Part shown: positions 10,547 through 20,975 of the stretch, piece after piece
Position numbering within the stretch: position 1 is the stretch's first letter
Layout: each line of letters begins with the position of its first letter
NCBI GenBank assembly: GCA_948567375.1
Contig: OX419758.1
Coordinates: 44,521,001 to 44,585,000, forward strand
DNA length: 64,000 nt
Reading direction: 5' to 3'
Source of the DNA: Lunularia cruciata
Taxonomy: Eukaryota > Streptophyta > Marchantiopsida > Lunulariales > Lunulariaceae
Translations under genes and position numbers: made by a program
Notes under the pieces: generated by a model
What the model was told of the DNA's origin: nothing
Database searches by the model: none
What the model saw: the letters and a program-made list of their open reading frames with translations, nothing else

Positions 10547-11133
10547 TTATTGTTCAATACGATAAATAGCAAGCAGGTCCTTCTTCAACATCGACCTCAC
10601 CTTCTTGAGGGCCAAATTCAGCTGTCTCTTGTATAGCTTGTTATCTTCCCACAACTGCTTGAATGTAACGTTGGCATTTGTGGTGGCCAGATCTGCTACA
10701 ATATCATATTGGGGAACTCCTCCCAATTTGACCATCTTTGCTTTTGGCTTTGGGTCCAAAGTCTCTCCATGTTCCCTTTTGACTTCAGGACGCTTCAAAA
10801 TGGTGACGGGCTTGCTGATGGCCTTGACCCAAGGTTCCTCGGGTTGGCCCACCTCGGCTTGGATTTGACTCTTTACTTTGGATTGGATGTCCGCCAGAAA
10901 ACTGGAGACTTTGACTTCATCTCCTCTTCCAAACTCAGTTCCCGAGTTCTGAGTAGTGCCTCCTTTACTTCTTTCTGCAAGGCTTTAGCTTTAGCTTTTG
11001 CGAGGATCTTTTCCTCCTTGGCAGAAAGAATTGCTTTTGGGCGCAGTCTCTTCACCTTTCTGGAAGACGACGAGGTCGTACTCAATTTTTCGGGATCACG
11101 CTTCTTCTTGCTGGAGCATGTCTCAACCTTCAA
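10547..11133 (-). pseudogene. Family B Gag C-terminal Lys/Glu-rich region
   Basis: Two adjoining open stretches on the minus strand (10873-11133 and 10547-10852) rich in Lys, Glu and Arg, between the zinc knuckles and the protease. They fit the linker that joins Gag to protease in gypsy elements. No domain recognised; separated by a stop near 10870. Confidence 0.55.
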
Positions 11134-11270
11134 AATTTCAAGGTCCGGCCATTCTCCTTCCGAGGCCAGACTCCCCTCTTGAGGTCTTTCTTCCTCAAGA
11201 GTGATACAATTTACATTTGTATCCCCCTTTGGCTGAAGGGCTGCACGCTCAGCGGGGGTCTATACATACT

Positions 11271-12746
11271 TTACAGGCGGCTTTGGGTTTGGTGGGTGAG
11301 GACATTGGTTGCCCGTATGCCCCGATCCCTTACAATTTCCGCACAAGGGAACGTACCCAATTTGCCTTCTTGGCTCGAGATAGTTGGCGACCAATGTCTC
11401 ATCAAGCCACAATTATAACAGGCTCCGGGTGCAACATTCTGAGGCCGATTTTGGTTGCTCATCGGTGGTCTTCGTGGAAGAGCATTGGGGTTATACTCCC
11501 TGGTTCCAAACCTCGGACCTTGATACGATGTGCTCACTTGAGGCTGTACCTCCTGAGTTTGGTACACAGCGTCCTCGTCCTCGTCTTGGTTCCATCCCGG
11601 AACCCAATCAATTTGCTGCACCGGGAATGCATTATGAGTATTGCATTCTGTGTTGGCGTGGTCGGATTTGCCACATGCGGTGCACCACACATTAGATTGT
11701 CCAAATGTTGGGGCCTCTCTTTGGTCCTTAGCCCCAATCATCTGGATCTTGAAATCCAAAAACTCCTTGATGAGGGCATCTAGCTTCGTATCCGCCTTAT
11801 GTACACTCTTGGCTGGAGGAGTCACTGGTTTCTTGCCTCCACGTCTTCTGACTCGTCTTGGCTTTGATTCTTCTTTGGATTCCAAAGAAGAGCTCAAGGA
11901 CGTAGAGGATTTGTTTGAAGAAGGGGAGGTGCTGCGTGAAGCTCTCCTTTTGGGCTTCTTGCCTTTCTTCTCCTGATTTCTCCGATTACCGGCAGAGTGA
12001 GAGTGAGCCGCTTCATAACAAGCGACATGTTTGAGTACTTTGTCCATGGAAGTTACATTCCTCTCCTTGGCAAAGATGCGTATCTCTGGTGAAAGTCCCT
12101 CGAGGAACCAGGTAATGGCTTGGGCATCGAAGTAACCCACCACCCCCAATTGCTTGGGAACTCGGTTTGGTAATGCCATGAACCGCTCAGAGTAGTCTCT
12201 CAACTTCTCCTTCTTGCCTTGGTCCAAATCGTTGAGTGCCGCAAAGACACTCGTATCGTAATCAACCTCCCAGAATCTTTCCAGGAAGTTGTTTCTCAAG
12301 TCTGCCCAGTCCACTAGTACAAACCCCTTCTGGGTCACATGGGTGTACCAGCTTCGAGCTTTCTTGCGGAGCAAACTTGGGAAAATTCTCAGTCGGTCCA
12401 CCGAGTCATGCTCCTTGTTAGCAAAGGAGATGACTTTGAATTCTTTGATGAATGCATTGGGGTCTTTGTCTTGTTCTGTCCCCTTGTACTTCTGATAGGC
12501 ATGTCGGGTGACAAGCAGCAAAGTCATCATTTGATGCACTGGGATCGGCTGAGGTAATGTGGAACTTGATAGAACTGAAGGATTTGCTGGAATTGATGTC
12601 GTGTTGTCAGCCGAGGGGTTCCAATTCGTCAAGTTCAAGGTAGGGTCTTCTTTGACAATTTTTTCTATGAGGGTGTCGACTTCAACCCGAGTGGAAGATT
12701 CAGGATCAACACCTTTGATGGGTTCTTCAAAATTCCTTTGAGACAA
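11271..12746 (-). CDS. Family B Gag
   Basis: 491 codons. The retrotransposon gag core spans about residues 85-235 (RSWYTHVTQKGFVLVDWADL, FLEGLSPEIR). It is followed by a basic Ser/Arg/Lys-rich region, a canonical knuckle CTACGKSDHANTEC, and a second knuckle that begins CYNCGLMRHW but loses its end. Just after it, near 11375-11385, a one-base shift changes frame: the alternative frame would continue with a third knuckle, CGNCKGSGHTGNQC, and stop near 11262. So the C-terminal 35 or so residues of this ORF are probably out-of-frame sequence. Confidence 0.85.
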   Translation of the reverse strand: MSQRNFEEPIKGVDPESSTRVEVDTLIEKIVKEDPTLNLTNWNPSADNTTSIPANPSVLSSSTLPQPIPVHQMMTLLLVTRHAYQKYKGTEQDKDPNAFIKEFKVISFANKEHDSVDRLRIFPSLLRKKARSWYTHVTQKGFVLVDWADLRNNFLERFWEVDYDTSVFAALNDLDQGKKEKLRDYSERFMALPNRVPKQLGVVGYFDAQAITWFLEGLSPEIRIFAKERNVTSMDKVLKHVACYEAAHSHSAGNRRNQEKKGKKPKRRASRSTSPSSNKSSTSLSSSLESKEESKPRRVRRRGGKKPVTPPAKSVHKADTKLDALIKEFLDFKIQMIGAKDQREAPTFGQSNVWCTACGKSDHANTECNTHNAFPVQQIDWVPGWNQDEDEDAVYQTQEVQPQVSTSYQGPRFGTREYNPNALPRRPPMSNQNRPQNVAPGACYNCGLMRHWSPTISSQEGKLGTFPCAEIVRDRGIRATNVLTHQTQSRL

Positions 12747-13207
12747 CCGAGGAACCGTTCGTAGAAGATGTTGACACTCGTCTTCATTAAGTGTTCGTGC
12801 TGTCTTTTCTCAAACAAAGTTCTTCAAGGAAACAACTTCCTTTACAGCTCTAGGGGAAGTTGGTGTATTGGGCCGCAATGCATATGTTTGCCCACTTGAT
12901 TCTTTCTTCTTCTTGGAATAAGAGGGAGATGCGAAGTAGCCTTGCCAACCGCCTTCACGTTTCTTGTGGTCAAGTTCTCACAGGGCTTCTTGCACTTCGT
13001 GAAGGAGTTGAAAATCCAACGCCTCTCGTTCAGTTTTGTCAACGATGGATGGAACGTTCAGACGTTTGTCTTCTTCACGCTGAAGTGCTTGTCTTCAAGC
13101 TCTCTCTTCCCATTGTTCTCTCATTATTCTCTCAATGTAGACATTCATATTGCATTGATACCCAGTTTCCAATTTGGCTTTGTATTCTTCCACTTCTGAG
13201 ATTTGTA
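12747..13207 (-). other. Family B leader
   Basis: Between the primer site and the gag start. Only short frames without recognisable motifs. Confidence 0.5.
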
Positions 13208-13225
13208 TCCCCGGCAGCGGTGCCA
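13208..13225 (-). other. Family B primer binding site, tRNA-Asp
   Basis: Minus strand TGGCACCGCTGCCGGGGA, 7 nt inside the 5' LTR. It matches the complement of the plant tRNA-Asp 3' end at 16 of 18 positions. This fixes the inner edge of the LTR at 13233. Confidence 0.8.
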
Positions 13226-13910
13226 AAAATCATGTGACAACCCGGCAAATATCACTTTTGCGGTAATCGGGTAAGTTGAGTTCATTCCCGCAAAGATACG
13301 AGTCAGAATTGGTCAAATACAAAGCAAAGTAACAATTTCAGTTCTTCTTGATTGCGTCTTTAATCTCTCAAGTAGAAACCACACCCAGAAGAGAGTAACA
13401 AGCACTAACTCGCAGTCTTGTCACAAATTAACACTTCTTAATCACAACTCCATCAAATCTTTCCAAACAATCTTGATTGTGATGATTCAAGCTCTCCCAA
13501 AAATGGCACTTCACTGCAAAACGACTCACCTCAGAATTGTGTTCCACCCCTCCACTGAAGGCACAACTTCCTCGATCAAAATTGCTTCACATCAACCTCG
13601 TACTACACTCACAAATGCAAAATACTACCAACACTACAATTCCTCTCAGATCTGTCAAGGCATTGCTTTGATTGCACTTCACTCAGGATCAAACACACAG
13701 AATGAAGATCAAGGCTGTGGAATCCAACATCCAACAAGCACACTGACTTGCACTTCAAATTTCTCCAAACACTCACAAACACAATTGCAAAGTTGATCCT
13801 CGCAATCAAGCTCAAGCGACGAGCACTGCTTCATAGCACTTTGCTTTATCTATTCTCAGAAATAATGAGCACTAAACAACATTTGACTGCCAATGCCACT
13901 CTTAAATAGT

Positions 13911-13920
13911 GAAGCAATCG
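13911..13920 (-). promoter_or_regulatory. Conserved TATA-like element of family B LTR
   Basis: Minus strand ACTATTTAAG. TATTTAAG, or a close variant, sits at the same place in all B-family LTRs: 26781-26788 (+), 27607-27616 (-) and 36318-36327 (+); it is altered at 60250-60259. It lies just after the end of the U3 reading frame, which places that frame upstream of the promoter. Which TATA-like site is used is inference. Confidence 0.45.
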
Positions 13921-14024
13921 ACAGTTCTAACAACTTTACCGTTCTACAAAAACTCTTCTAACTTGTAGATCCGAAATGACAATGCACCTCTTCATATCTG
14001 CCTCTTCAAATCTCAAATCGGTTA

Positions 14025-16447
14025 CTACTCCGATCCGATGTCTACTTCTTCCTCGGCTTTCAAACCCGAACCCGAAGTAACCTTACTTCTTACTATCTTT
14101 TCCTCGGGTTTCAGATCTTCTACTTCTTCTACCAGATCTAGCAATTCTCTTTCCTGATCTGAAATATCACTAATGGGTAATCTATCTAATTCCTTATCTC
14201 CCGACCCACTCTTCTCTAATGTCTCTGATGGTAACTCCAAAGACATTTGGACTCTTATGTTATCTACTTTGGGTTTTGCTCTAACATCCTTCCTTGCTCT
14301 AACATCCTTTCTAACTCTATTTTCACTAAGTCTTATCTAATTGAAATGTTATCCTCTACCTCTAAAACCTTTCTGTCTACACTAGTTCTTAGTTTTTTTA
14401 ACAAGGCATTCATCACGAGTTCTTAGTTTTATTAACAAGGCATTCATCTTGGTGTCTTTTGCTTGTCCGTGCCTTGTCTCCTGCACCAACAGCTTTAACT
14501 TGTGTAGTCGTGCTTCTTCAATTCGAACGCTGGCTTCTATACTTAACATCACATTCACCCTGAGGACTATCTCCTTCAATGGCTCCAATCTTGTCTTCCT
14601 TTCTTGTTCCCGATATGCAAGGCATTCCTCTTGGTACATCGCCAACTCTGCCTCGAACTCGGCTTTCACCGTCTCCTTCTCCTTCTCCTTCTGTACAACT
14701 TTTTCTTCCTGATTATGAAGTAACTCTCGTAATCTTTCTTCTTCTCTATACCGCGCAGCCAACTTTCTTTGCTAGAGTTGCTTCTTCTCCTCCATACTCT
14801 CCATCACTCTATCGAGCTCTTGATCCTTTGCTGCTACCCTCGCCATAGCATGGATTACTTCTACTCTTGAATTAGCAAACTACTGCTTCAAGATTTCAAA
14901 TTCAGCTACCTGTCTCTCTCTTGCTATGTCACTTTTCTTCACAAGATCCGCTCGATAATTTACTTCTCTCTTCAGGTCTTCAATTACCTAACTTCTCTCT
15001 ACTGCTTCCGCTTGCAGTACTTCTCTCTCCTCCTCACCTCGGGTTATACTTCTCTTCAACTCCGAGTTCTCTTCTTCTAATCTCGATAAGACCTACAAAA
15101 TAGTCTTCACCTCTGGACAAGTCAACTGCATCTCCTTCTTCTTGTAGTCCAATTTCACCAACAGAGGACACACCACCTCTTGCAGGTAATCGACTCCATC
15201 ATTGGCAACTACTTCCGCCCACGGAGTGGTCTCTCTTCTCTCCTTGTGTTCTCCTGATACTTGCCTTCTTCTCTGGAGTCTTTGTATCGGGATTGATGCC
15301 TCACTGCCTGAGCTTTCTTTTGCCTCTTTCTTCATGTTACTCGGGCCTGCTTCACACTTCGCCTTACGTCTTGAGTGCACCCCTCGCTGCACTGCAATCT
15401 TCCTTTCCTTGGGCACCAGAACTTCGTCTTCCAATGGCAAGTTGTCTTCGGCCTCCAACTCGGCTTGCACTTCTTCTTCTTCTTCGTTAGCCGCTGGCAC
15501 CGATGTCATCTCTCCTCCTTCTTCATTGTCACTGCTCGTATCTCCACTCTGCAATGTCAGCTCAGGTTCCTCCTGATGTTCCGAGTCCTCCGTCTTGAGC
15601 TCGGCCTCACCTTCTGATTCTTCATCTTCTGACTCAATTACCACCATACTTCGCCTCGGGTTACTTCTCTGCATCTTCCGAGGTTTTTTGCTGTCTTCAG
15701 CTTCTCCTTGCCGACTCCTCTTCTTTGTTAGGGTACTCACTATGACCTCCACATTCTTTCATGTCTTTGCGTAGTAGTCGTCGGTGCTCCGGATTTGGAG
15801 AATGTACTGCTGCTCCTCGACATCCACCTCCTTTTGCACATCAAGATGGAAGTGCGACACCATCCAAGTCCGCTCCGCCGTTGTCAGTAAATTGAGCCTG
15901 AGGTAGAAGTGTGCTGCATCACCTCTCTTCACTGGATCCTTGTAACTCTCAACTTTGTACCCATTCTTTGTTCTTTTCAACGAGAAGGCATCTCTCACCT
16001 CCTGCGTCTCTTGGGCTATCTCTCCAAGAATGTGGCTCCCTGCTCCGAGCCTGCCTCCATCCTGAGTACGAGTCTCCAATCCGACTCTGTCCAGCGAGCC
16101 AGATTTCCTCTCTTCCCTTCTTCATCGAGTCCATCGAGACACTTACTCTCAATGATTTCTGTCATGAATCCTGGAAAACTCACGTTCCATTTCCATGCCA
16201 GAAATGTGATCCAAAGTTGGCTCAAGACTTTGATCCTTGCTATCACATCTAATCTCTGAATTGCATGATTTCTCACTACGAATTTGGAGTTCTTCTTCCC
16301 TCTTCCCATCTCTTCTACTTTCTCACTTTTTCTTGATTTCACTCTCGCAACTTTGCCCTTGCGCACTAACACGAGTCCAACTCTATTCCCCTTTCCCCGA
16401 TCACCTGCAAGACGACTCCTCAACGGCAAAGGAAAATTGCTCAACAT
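14025..16447 (-). pseudogene. Decayed protein gene inside family B U3 (coiled-coil/acidic protein, family unknown)
   Basis: Open stretches in coding direction: 16016-16447 (143 codons, basic N-terminus, then LARWTESDWRLVLRMEAG), 15759-16079, 15093-15752 (219 codons: KR-rich nuclear-type signal, long acidic tract, then LQEVVCPLLVKLDYKKKEM), 14382-14762 (126 codons, charged coiled coil EARLHKLKLLVQETRHGQAK) and 14025-14246 (ending EEEVDIGSE). They overlap or adjoin and look like one protein of about 700-800 residues broken by shifts. The LTR at 33757-37009 contains the same modules in the same order, and the shorter LTRs keep the C-terminal VDIGSE-type end. A 34-bp tandem duplication (14384-14451) causes one break. 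I do not recognise the family. Confidence 0.65.
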
Positions 16448-16855
16448 TTTGTCGTTGCAGTTTCAATTTTTATAGAGTTGAGCTTCTTTGTCTTCCGTCA
16501 CTTTGAGTTCCTACCGAGAAATTACACCTCCAACATGTCACTGTCAATCAACCTTCGCGCGTATGAGCCGCCAGTTTTCAAACGGCACCTTCTTGAATTT
16601 CTTGCCCCGACAAAAGGTTGTTAGACTGTCTTCACCTTGGGTTGAGCTCCCCTCGATCCAAAGACAATTTACTTCAGGTTGTATGCTGACAGGACATTTT
16701 TGAGTACTTTGCCTTATGACCCGAAGTCACTTTACTTCGGGTTTCATCCCAAAGACTCCTTTCTTCACTTTCTTTGGCCATACAGGCGCAATCCGACTTC
16801 TCTATACAACTCCTTCTCCTTTATTTTGAAAAAAACAAAAAATGTGGGCACCACA

Positions 16856-17515
16856 CCCGCTCAAGACCTCAATTCTTATAATCGCATCTAACTTCTGAAT
16901 TGCATGGTTTCTCATTGCAAATTCAGAGTTCTTCCCACCTCCCATCTTTCTCTCTTCCACTCTAGGTTGGGGCTATTCTTCCTACTGATTCTTGGACTAA
17001 TCTCTTGACTTCCTCTTGACACACCAACACGTCTTTGACTACACTTCCCTTCCCAGAATCTCCCACAAGATGACTTCTTAATGGCGATGGAAAATTACTT
17101 GTCATCACTTTGTCTCTAGCCCAAATTTTATAATGGTGTTACTTCTCCGTTTTTCTTCACTTTGAGTTTCTACCAAGAAATCACACCTCATGCATGCTCC
17201 TATCACTATCAATTTTCCCTCATGCGTATGACCACCGTTTTTGTGAGCGGTACCTTCTTGAATGTCTCATCCCAAAAGGAAAGTTGTTACACTGTCCTTG
17301 CCTCGGGTTGAGCACTCTCGCGACAAAGTCTCCTTACTTTGGGTTATATGTTGACAGGGCAATTCAGAGTACCTCGCCTTCTGACACAAAGTCATTTTAC
17401 GTTGGGTTACAACCCGAGGACACCTTTCTTTGCCTTCTTGTGCCATATAGGTGCAATTCAACTTCTTCTATACACTTCTTCTTCAAAAGTAAGAAAAAAA
17501 AATGTAGGTACCACA
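16856..17515 (-). repeat. Remnant of an older family B-type LTR (U3 start)
   Basis: A diverged duplicate of roughly 16222-16855, ending in the same LTR edge (ggtaccaca on the plus strand). The simplest reading is that family B inserted in an older LTR of its own family, leaving this piece on the right; the rest would be beyond the left end of the window. Confidence 0.7.
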
Positions 17516-17812
17516 ATTTCCTCATCCCTAGTTTATATACTTGTGAATTAGTTATGCCCCAAAGTTACTAATTACTAGAGTAACTCAAGTACTAGGAAAA
17601 AATTCAAGTAAAGTCAAAAAGTATAAGGGACATGGGCATATTCTACTAAGCATGTGATCTTATCTTGACCCAACCACTAAGTCAAGGATTCCTTCATATG
17701 GGCTATCCTTGGACCATAAAAGAATCCAAAACAAAAATGCTTGTAGGCCCAAGAGTTCTCAACTCTTTCCTCAAAGCCAAACACTTAGGAATAATACCAA
17801 GTCAACACAACT
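17516..17812 (-). repeat. Family A-type LTR fragment
   Basis: About 300 bp aligning by eye with 305-590 of the family A LTR, same orientation, including the TATA-like tttatatac and the 'cccaaccactaa' block. It has the about 18 bp missing from the complete element's LTRs, so it derives from a different copy. It directly adjoins the older B-type LTR on the left and C-family integrase on the right. Confidence 0.75.
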
Positions 17813-18640
17813 CTAGATTCATTATTGGTGGCACTGTATGCAGACCGAAGTACAACACTATGTTGCCAGATGTGTGGTTTGTGACCAAGTTAGAGCATCA
17901 TTCAATGCTCCTATGCCACAGTTACACCCATTACCTATCATGGGATTGGGTTACCATTGGAGTTTGTACTTTGCTGGACTTTTACCGTTGACTATGAGAC
18001 ATCATTGGTATGTTTTGGTGATGGTGGAGCACTTCTCCAAGTGGATTGAGTTGGTGTCACTTCCTAACATGTATAGTGAAGGGATAACTTACTCATTCTT
18101 GGATCGAGTTCTTAGTCATTTTGGACACCAATTGAAGTTTTGACTAATCAGGGTACAGAGTTCTTGGGGGAGTTTCAAGTCTTGTATGATAGGGCTTTGA
18201 TTGATCATCATAGTACATCCCAAGATCATTGTAAGGCAGATGGCTTAGTAGAGACAGTGGTTCAAACGGTGAAGAGAGGATTGTGAAAGTATGGTTGCAA
18301 AAAGGCCACTTGGGAGATTGGGATCTCCAATTACCTTGGTTGGCCATGGGCAATTGGTTCAGCCGAAAAGCCTCCTTAGCATCCTTCTCTCCTTACTTTC
18401 TACTCTATGGACAAGATCCAAATTTACTTGTAGCCATTCGTCGAGATGCTACTATAGTTTTGGACTTGGATGATCCAGATGTATGGATGAGCGCATGTTC
18501 TCAACGGGCAGAGATCTTTCGGAGAGTGATGCTGATGGCCTTCTAAAACTTGGCAATTGCTGAACATAGAGATACCTTATGTTATGCTACCATTCAAGGA
18601 GGAGGTTATAGACCTGCAATCTGTTGATTTCATCTAGGAG
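17813..18640 (+). pseudogene. Family C integrase, inactivated
   Basis: Plus-strand frames (17838-18143, 18283-18546 and others) give a gypsy integrase: the CVVC pair of the zinc-binding region, the core with HFSKWIELV, and LVETVVQTVKRGL containing the catalytic Glu. The first catalytic Asp is replaced by Tyr (WSLYFAGLL) and the second by Asn (LTNQGTEF). Stops after position 18141 and near 18285 also break it. The upstream part is cut off by the A-type LTR fragment. Confidence 0.8.
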
Positions 18641-18702
18641 ACTATATGTATCTATAGCAAACAACACTAACAACACTTGATGTTTTAATAGGCAGCACTA
18701 TC

Positions 18703-19002
18703 TTGAGAGTGCATGAGGTTTTGCCATCTGGAGTCCTTGTGTTGGAAGGATGTGATGGTGTTGTTTGGAAGGATCATGTGCGCAATTGTGTGCCATGCCA
18801 CCTCTCAAACATGGATGGTACTATGGACCCAAGCTTGGCACTTGTACGTGCAGGCTTGAGGTGTATGTTATGTGGCTCTTTAGGTGGAGTTGCTACTATG
18901 TTAGTGTGTGATAGTTGTTCAAGAGGATTGCATATGGCATGTATTACTCCTCCCCTCACAGTGCTTCCTCAAGGACAGTGGTTATGTCCTAGATGTACTT
19001 GA
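18703..19002 (+). pseudogene. PHD finger at the C-terminus of family C integrase/Pol
   Basis: 99 open codons. Residues about 1-50 (VLPSGVLVLEGCDGVVWKDH, NCVPCHLSN) look like an integrase C-terminal barrel. Residues about 53-98 form a complete PHD finger: CMLC, CDSC, GLHMAC, WLCPRC, i.e. the Cys4-His-Cys3 order with the conserved Trp before the last pair. PHD fingers are known to read histone H3 tails. A retroelement could use one to choose integration sites, as chromodomains do in chromoviruses; that role is inference. The stop is followed by a 3' UTR, a polypurine tract and the C-family LTR, so this is the true end of pol. The frame is open but its upstream part is dead. Confidence 0.75.
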
Positions 19003-19158
19003 TCTATAAATAGTTCATCCTTTATATGGTATAGATTGCAGAGAGGCGACTAACAATGGGACTCCATAGCACTCGGCCTCCTGATCTTTGCACATCATAG
19101 GGTATACCATATACTTGGAGTAGATGGCTATCTAGAGCTAGAGGGACCTAACCGCCAA

Positions 19159-19171
19159 CTAGGGGGGTGAT
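19159..19171 (+). other. Family C polypurine tract
   Basis: ctaggggggtgat directly before TGTGGCA, the LTR start. The minus-strand C copy at 56577 has a matching AGGGAGGTGAT in the same position. Confidence 0.65.
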
Positions 19172-19735
19172 TGTGGCAATTTAGAGTTTATGTATGACTT
19201 ATGTGTGAGTTGTGTTTCTATAGTGTATGATGTTGACAACAATGTATGTTATGTAGCAATGTATATATGCACAACAACTATCACGCCATTTGTAGTGTCG
19301 CATCTAGATTGCTTGAACACTGGAGTTCTAGTGATAGTAGTTAGAGGTATTTTAGTAGTTACTCATAGACTACTTTCTGATGGTCAGATTTTGTGTTTAG
19401 GGTACTGACCTCATGGCGAGGCCCACCGTCACTTGCACCATCCGCACCATTGGGTAAGCCATCAACGGTACCGTTGGGATGAGACCTAGATCAAAATCAT
19501 GAGTATACCTTGGAAGTGCAGTTCCACAGAGCTCACCTCTCTGATGTTGAACCTTCAAGTTCCTAGCTGGAGTGGACAGAAAGCCGACAAGCATCACTTG
19601 GATTCTCTTAGCTAGAATAGGTGTGGCTTGATTGTAATCAGTGCCATGTTGTTAGCAAGTTGTTAAGGATCAGATCAAGTATTGATCTAAGTTCAATTCA
19701 TTTGAATTATAAATGATTTGATTATTGTGGCACTT
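19172..19735 (+). repeat. Family C LTR, truncated (3' LTR of the PHD copy)
   Basis: Starts TGTGGCAATTTAGAG. It runs for about 560 bp in parallel with the LTRs at 22989-24419 (opposite strand) and 56826-58440, then is cut by a second LTR start. Confidence 0.75.
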
Positions 19736-19830
19736 TAGAGTTTATGAATGACTTATGTGTGAGTTGTGCTTCTATAGTGTATGATGTTGACAACAATGTA
19801 TGTTGTGTAGCGATGTATATACATATGATA
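19736..19830 (+). repeat. Family C LTR start fragment at an inversion junction
   Basis: Repeats the first 95 or so bases of the C LTR (TGTGGCACTTTAGAG), then jumps directly into C-family gag/pol sequence on the opposite strand. It marks a rearrangement breakpoint. Confidence 0.65.
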
Positions 19831-20580
19831 CTATTGCTTTCCATAAACCATTGGTCATTGAGCTAATCCCATGTTCCTCATCCAAGTCAGCTCTACTATC
19901 AACCACCTTTGCTCTGGAAGTAAGAACCATACTATCTCTACTCTCACAAAGTGTAGTAGCCAATCAAAACATTGGAGTTGGATCAACTCCTAATGTAAAC
20001 ATGTCATAAATTGAGAACAAAGGGAAAAACATAATCAACTAAGCCGCTCCTAACATCATGCTAGACTCAATCCATGTAGTAGCAGGTGTCTGACTAGCAT
20101 CTAGTCTATCATGCACTCCATTGCTACCTACCACACATCCACTAGGATGTCTAAGAGGCATGGATGTCATTTGTAGTGCCTCAAAGAGTGTGAAAGACTG
20201 GGAAAGTCTGACATATCTACCAACCTCTACTCTTTGTGGGTCCTACTTGATTGATGCTCCTCTAGGCTTTGGAGCCAATACTCTAAGTCATTATAGCACA
20301 TGCATCTACTTATGTTGTTCTCCACATAAAGTCCAAGATGTCTATATCACCAATGTAAGAAGTGGAAGCCTTAGCACCAAAATCTGATCTCCTTTGAGCT
20401 ATGGCCATGCTAGCCACTCTTTGTTCCAATTGCTCAATCCAAGTAGCTATGGCTATATAAAAAGCAAGGGTAGATATTGCACTCCTACTAGGCATGGGTC
20501 CTCTACCACCACCTCAACCACCTTGTCCTCCATGACCTAGAGCTCCTCTACTACCTACTATAGTGCCCTACTACTCCTTT
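19831..20580 (-). pseudogene. Family C Gag/protease-region fragment
   Basis: Minus-strand stretches (TLCESRDSMVLTSRAKVVDSR near 19900, LEQRVASMAIAQRRSDFGAK near 20400) match the plus-strand copy at 62680-63480. Several stops. Function within the element is uncertain; it follows the zinc knuckle and precedes the protease in the better copy. Confidence 0.65.
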
Positions 20581-20975
20581 GACGTACTTTACTTTTCTCT
20601 CTCTAGGAACACACAAGGTGCCTAGCTATGAAGTCTATAGTTCAGAGGTTGGAGGTAAACCTATCCCTACTAGTTTGAGCATGCATAGATCCAAACCAAT
20701 AGAAACCCTTCACTCTAGGTTTTGGTATTCTTGCTATTGGGATAGAGTAGTAATGGGCAACCTAACCTGTCATCACAGCATGCACTCCTGATCTATTGGT
20801 CATCACTTCCAACACTAACAAGGAGAAATACACAACACTCCTAGATGGAAAGAACCTAAGCATAATGCCTGCACACCAATCCAAAACAACTTGGCATGCA
20901 AGCACGGAGAGGATCCAATCACAAGAATCCAACAACAACTCTCCATGCTTTTTATCCAACACACTAACAAACACA
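20581..20975 (-). other. Mosaic junction with family C leader sequence
   Basis: Contains pieces matching the C-family leader (bases around 20755-20930 parallel 22725-22930), fused to the integrase tail on its right. No gene of its own. Confidence 0.4.

Larger units (their letters stand above)
7909..16855 (-). mobile_element. Family B Ty3/gypsy LTR retrotransposon, decayed, right-hand part
   Basis: Minus-strand element with 5' LTR 13233-16855, primer site 13208-13225, gag 11271-12746, protease 10295-10543, and RT-RNase H-integrase 7909-9791. It is interrupted at 7909 by element A and resumes at 1-110. It is disabled by several frameshifts and stops. FIDDF in RT and the tRNA-Asp primer suggest the same broad lineage as A, but LTR sequence and gag are unrelated. 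LTR length (3.6 kb) is unusually large. Confidence 0.88.
13233..16855 (-). repeat. Family B 5' LTR, 3.6 kb, with an internal gene
   Basis: Starts (coding direction) TGTGGTGCCC at 16855 and ends GGGTTGTCACA at 13233, directly followed by the primer site. Both ends match the solo LTRs at 25563-27456, 33757-37009 and 59581-61469. U3 carries the reading frame described at 14025-16447. The terminal 0.8 kb next to the primer site is the best-conserved part between copies. The LTR is inserted in an older family member (16856-17515). Its own target duplication cannot be checked because the left end is off-window. Confidence 0.85.

Noticed and set aside
13233-17515. Placing the family B LTR edge at 17515, making a 4.3-kb LTR
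   Set aside because: 16856-17515 is a diverged duplicate of 16222-16855, and a proper LTR end is already present at 16855, so two LTR pieces fit better.
18703-19002. The PHD finger as part of a separate host gene
   Set aside because: It follows the integrase tail in order and is followed within 170 bp by the element's polypurine tract and LTR.
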